This document shows, one piece after another, positions 5,932-5,951 of a stretch of 5,951 bases of DNA. Each line of letters opens with the position of its first letter. Position 1 is the first letter of the stretch. The stretch is from JBNJEM01 sp051745935. GTDB lineage: Bacteria > Planctomycetota > Planctomycetia > Pirellulales > Pirellulaceae. Position numbers and translations under genes: made by a program. The notes under the pieces were generated by a model. The model was not told the origin of the DNA. It ran no database searches and saw only the letters and a program-made list of their open reading frames with translations. The DNA lies in contig JBNJEM010000508.1 in NCBI GenBank assembly GCA_051745935.1, positions 1-5,951 of the forward strand, read 5' to 3'.

Positions 5932-5951
5932 AGGGAAGCCGGCGCGGAACG

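Larger units (their letters stand above)
5424..5951. repeat. Two-unit 306-bp-period structured repeat array (continues past right edge)
   Basis: Each unit has module A (5424-5507 and 5730-5813), a 27-bp linker, then module B (5535-5645 and 5841-5951). Module starts are exactly 306 bp apart. A consists of 28 bp identical in both copies, a 23-bp loop that is unrelated between copies, and 33 bp with one mismatch. B matches at 109 of 111 positions. An 84-bp segment (5646-5729) joins unit 1 to unit 2 and does not match the sequence before unit 1. The last base of the window is still inside B, so more units may follow. No protein reading is convincing. Confidence 0.85.

Noticed and set aside
5424..5951. 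CRISPR array (near-identical repeats with fixed-length variable parts)
   Set aside because: Repeat blocks of 28, 33 and 111 bp in a 306-bp period with unequal variable parts are far outside CRISPR geometry, and no cas gene is present.

Overview
The window looks like planctomycete chromosome. The main evidence is the central gene, a membrane-anchored Ser/Thr kinase with GRGGMG, HRDIKPSN and DFG motifs, fused to a SUMF1/FGE-type fold and a C-terminal alpha/beta hydrolase. The transposase relic beside it also belongs to a REP-associated (Y1/HUH) subfamily that is abundant in planctomycetes. The taxonomic call rests on family recognition only. All supported genes lie on the minus strand.

Layout, left to right. 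Bases 1-276 hold the N-terminal 92 codons of a tyrosine site-specific integrase, which runs off the left edge. Its upstream region (277-391) carries repeated GTAGCAC motifs and a good Shine-Dalgarno. Bases 392-839 contain no gene I can support, but they include one copy of a 75-bp repeat (589-663) and an 18-bp perfect palindrome (740-757). Bases 840-3965 are the kinase/SUMF1-like/hydrolase gene. A perfect 11-bp inverted repeat (4099-4131) sits just upstream of it. Bases 4136-5066 are a degraded transposase that has a frameshift and has lost a metal-binding His and the predicted catalytic Tyr. The second copy of the 75-bp repeat (5038-5112) covers its start codon. Bases 5113-5423 are a C-rich tract followed by an ambiguous coding-like stretch. 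Bases 5424-5951 are a two-unit, 306-bp-period repeat array that continues to the right edge.

Taken together, this is one intact accessory signalling gene embedded in mobile-element debris. The kinase is probably a single-pass membrane protein, with the kinase domain in the cytoplasm and the SUMF1-like and hydrolase domains outside the membrane. Direct repeats of 75 bp bracket the kinase gene plus transposase relic, and an integrase fragment lies to the left. These point to a history of insertion and recombination, but not to one intact element. The strongest unexplained signal is the 306-bp array: its blocks are 97-100% identical, yet they are interrupted by a loop of fixed length and unrelated sequence.
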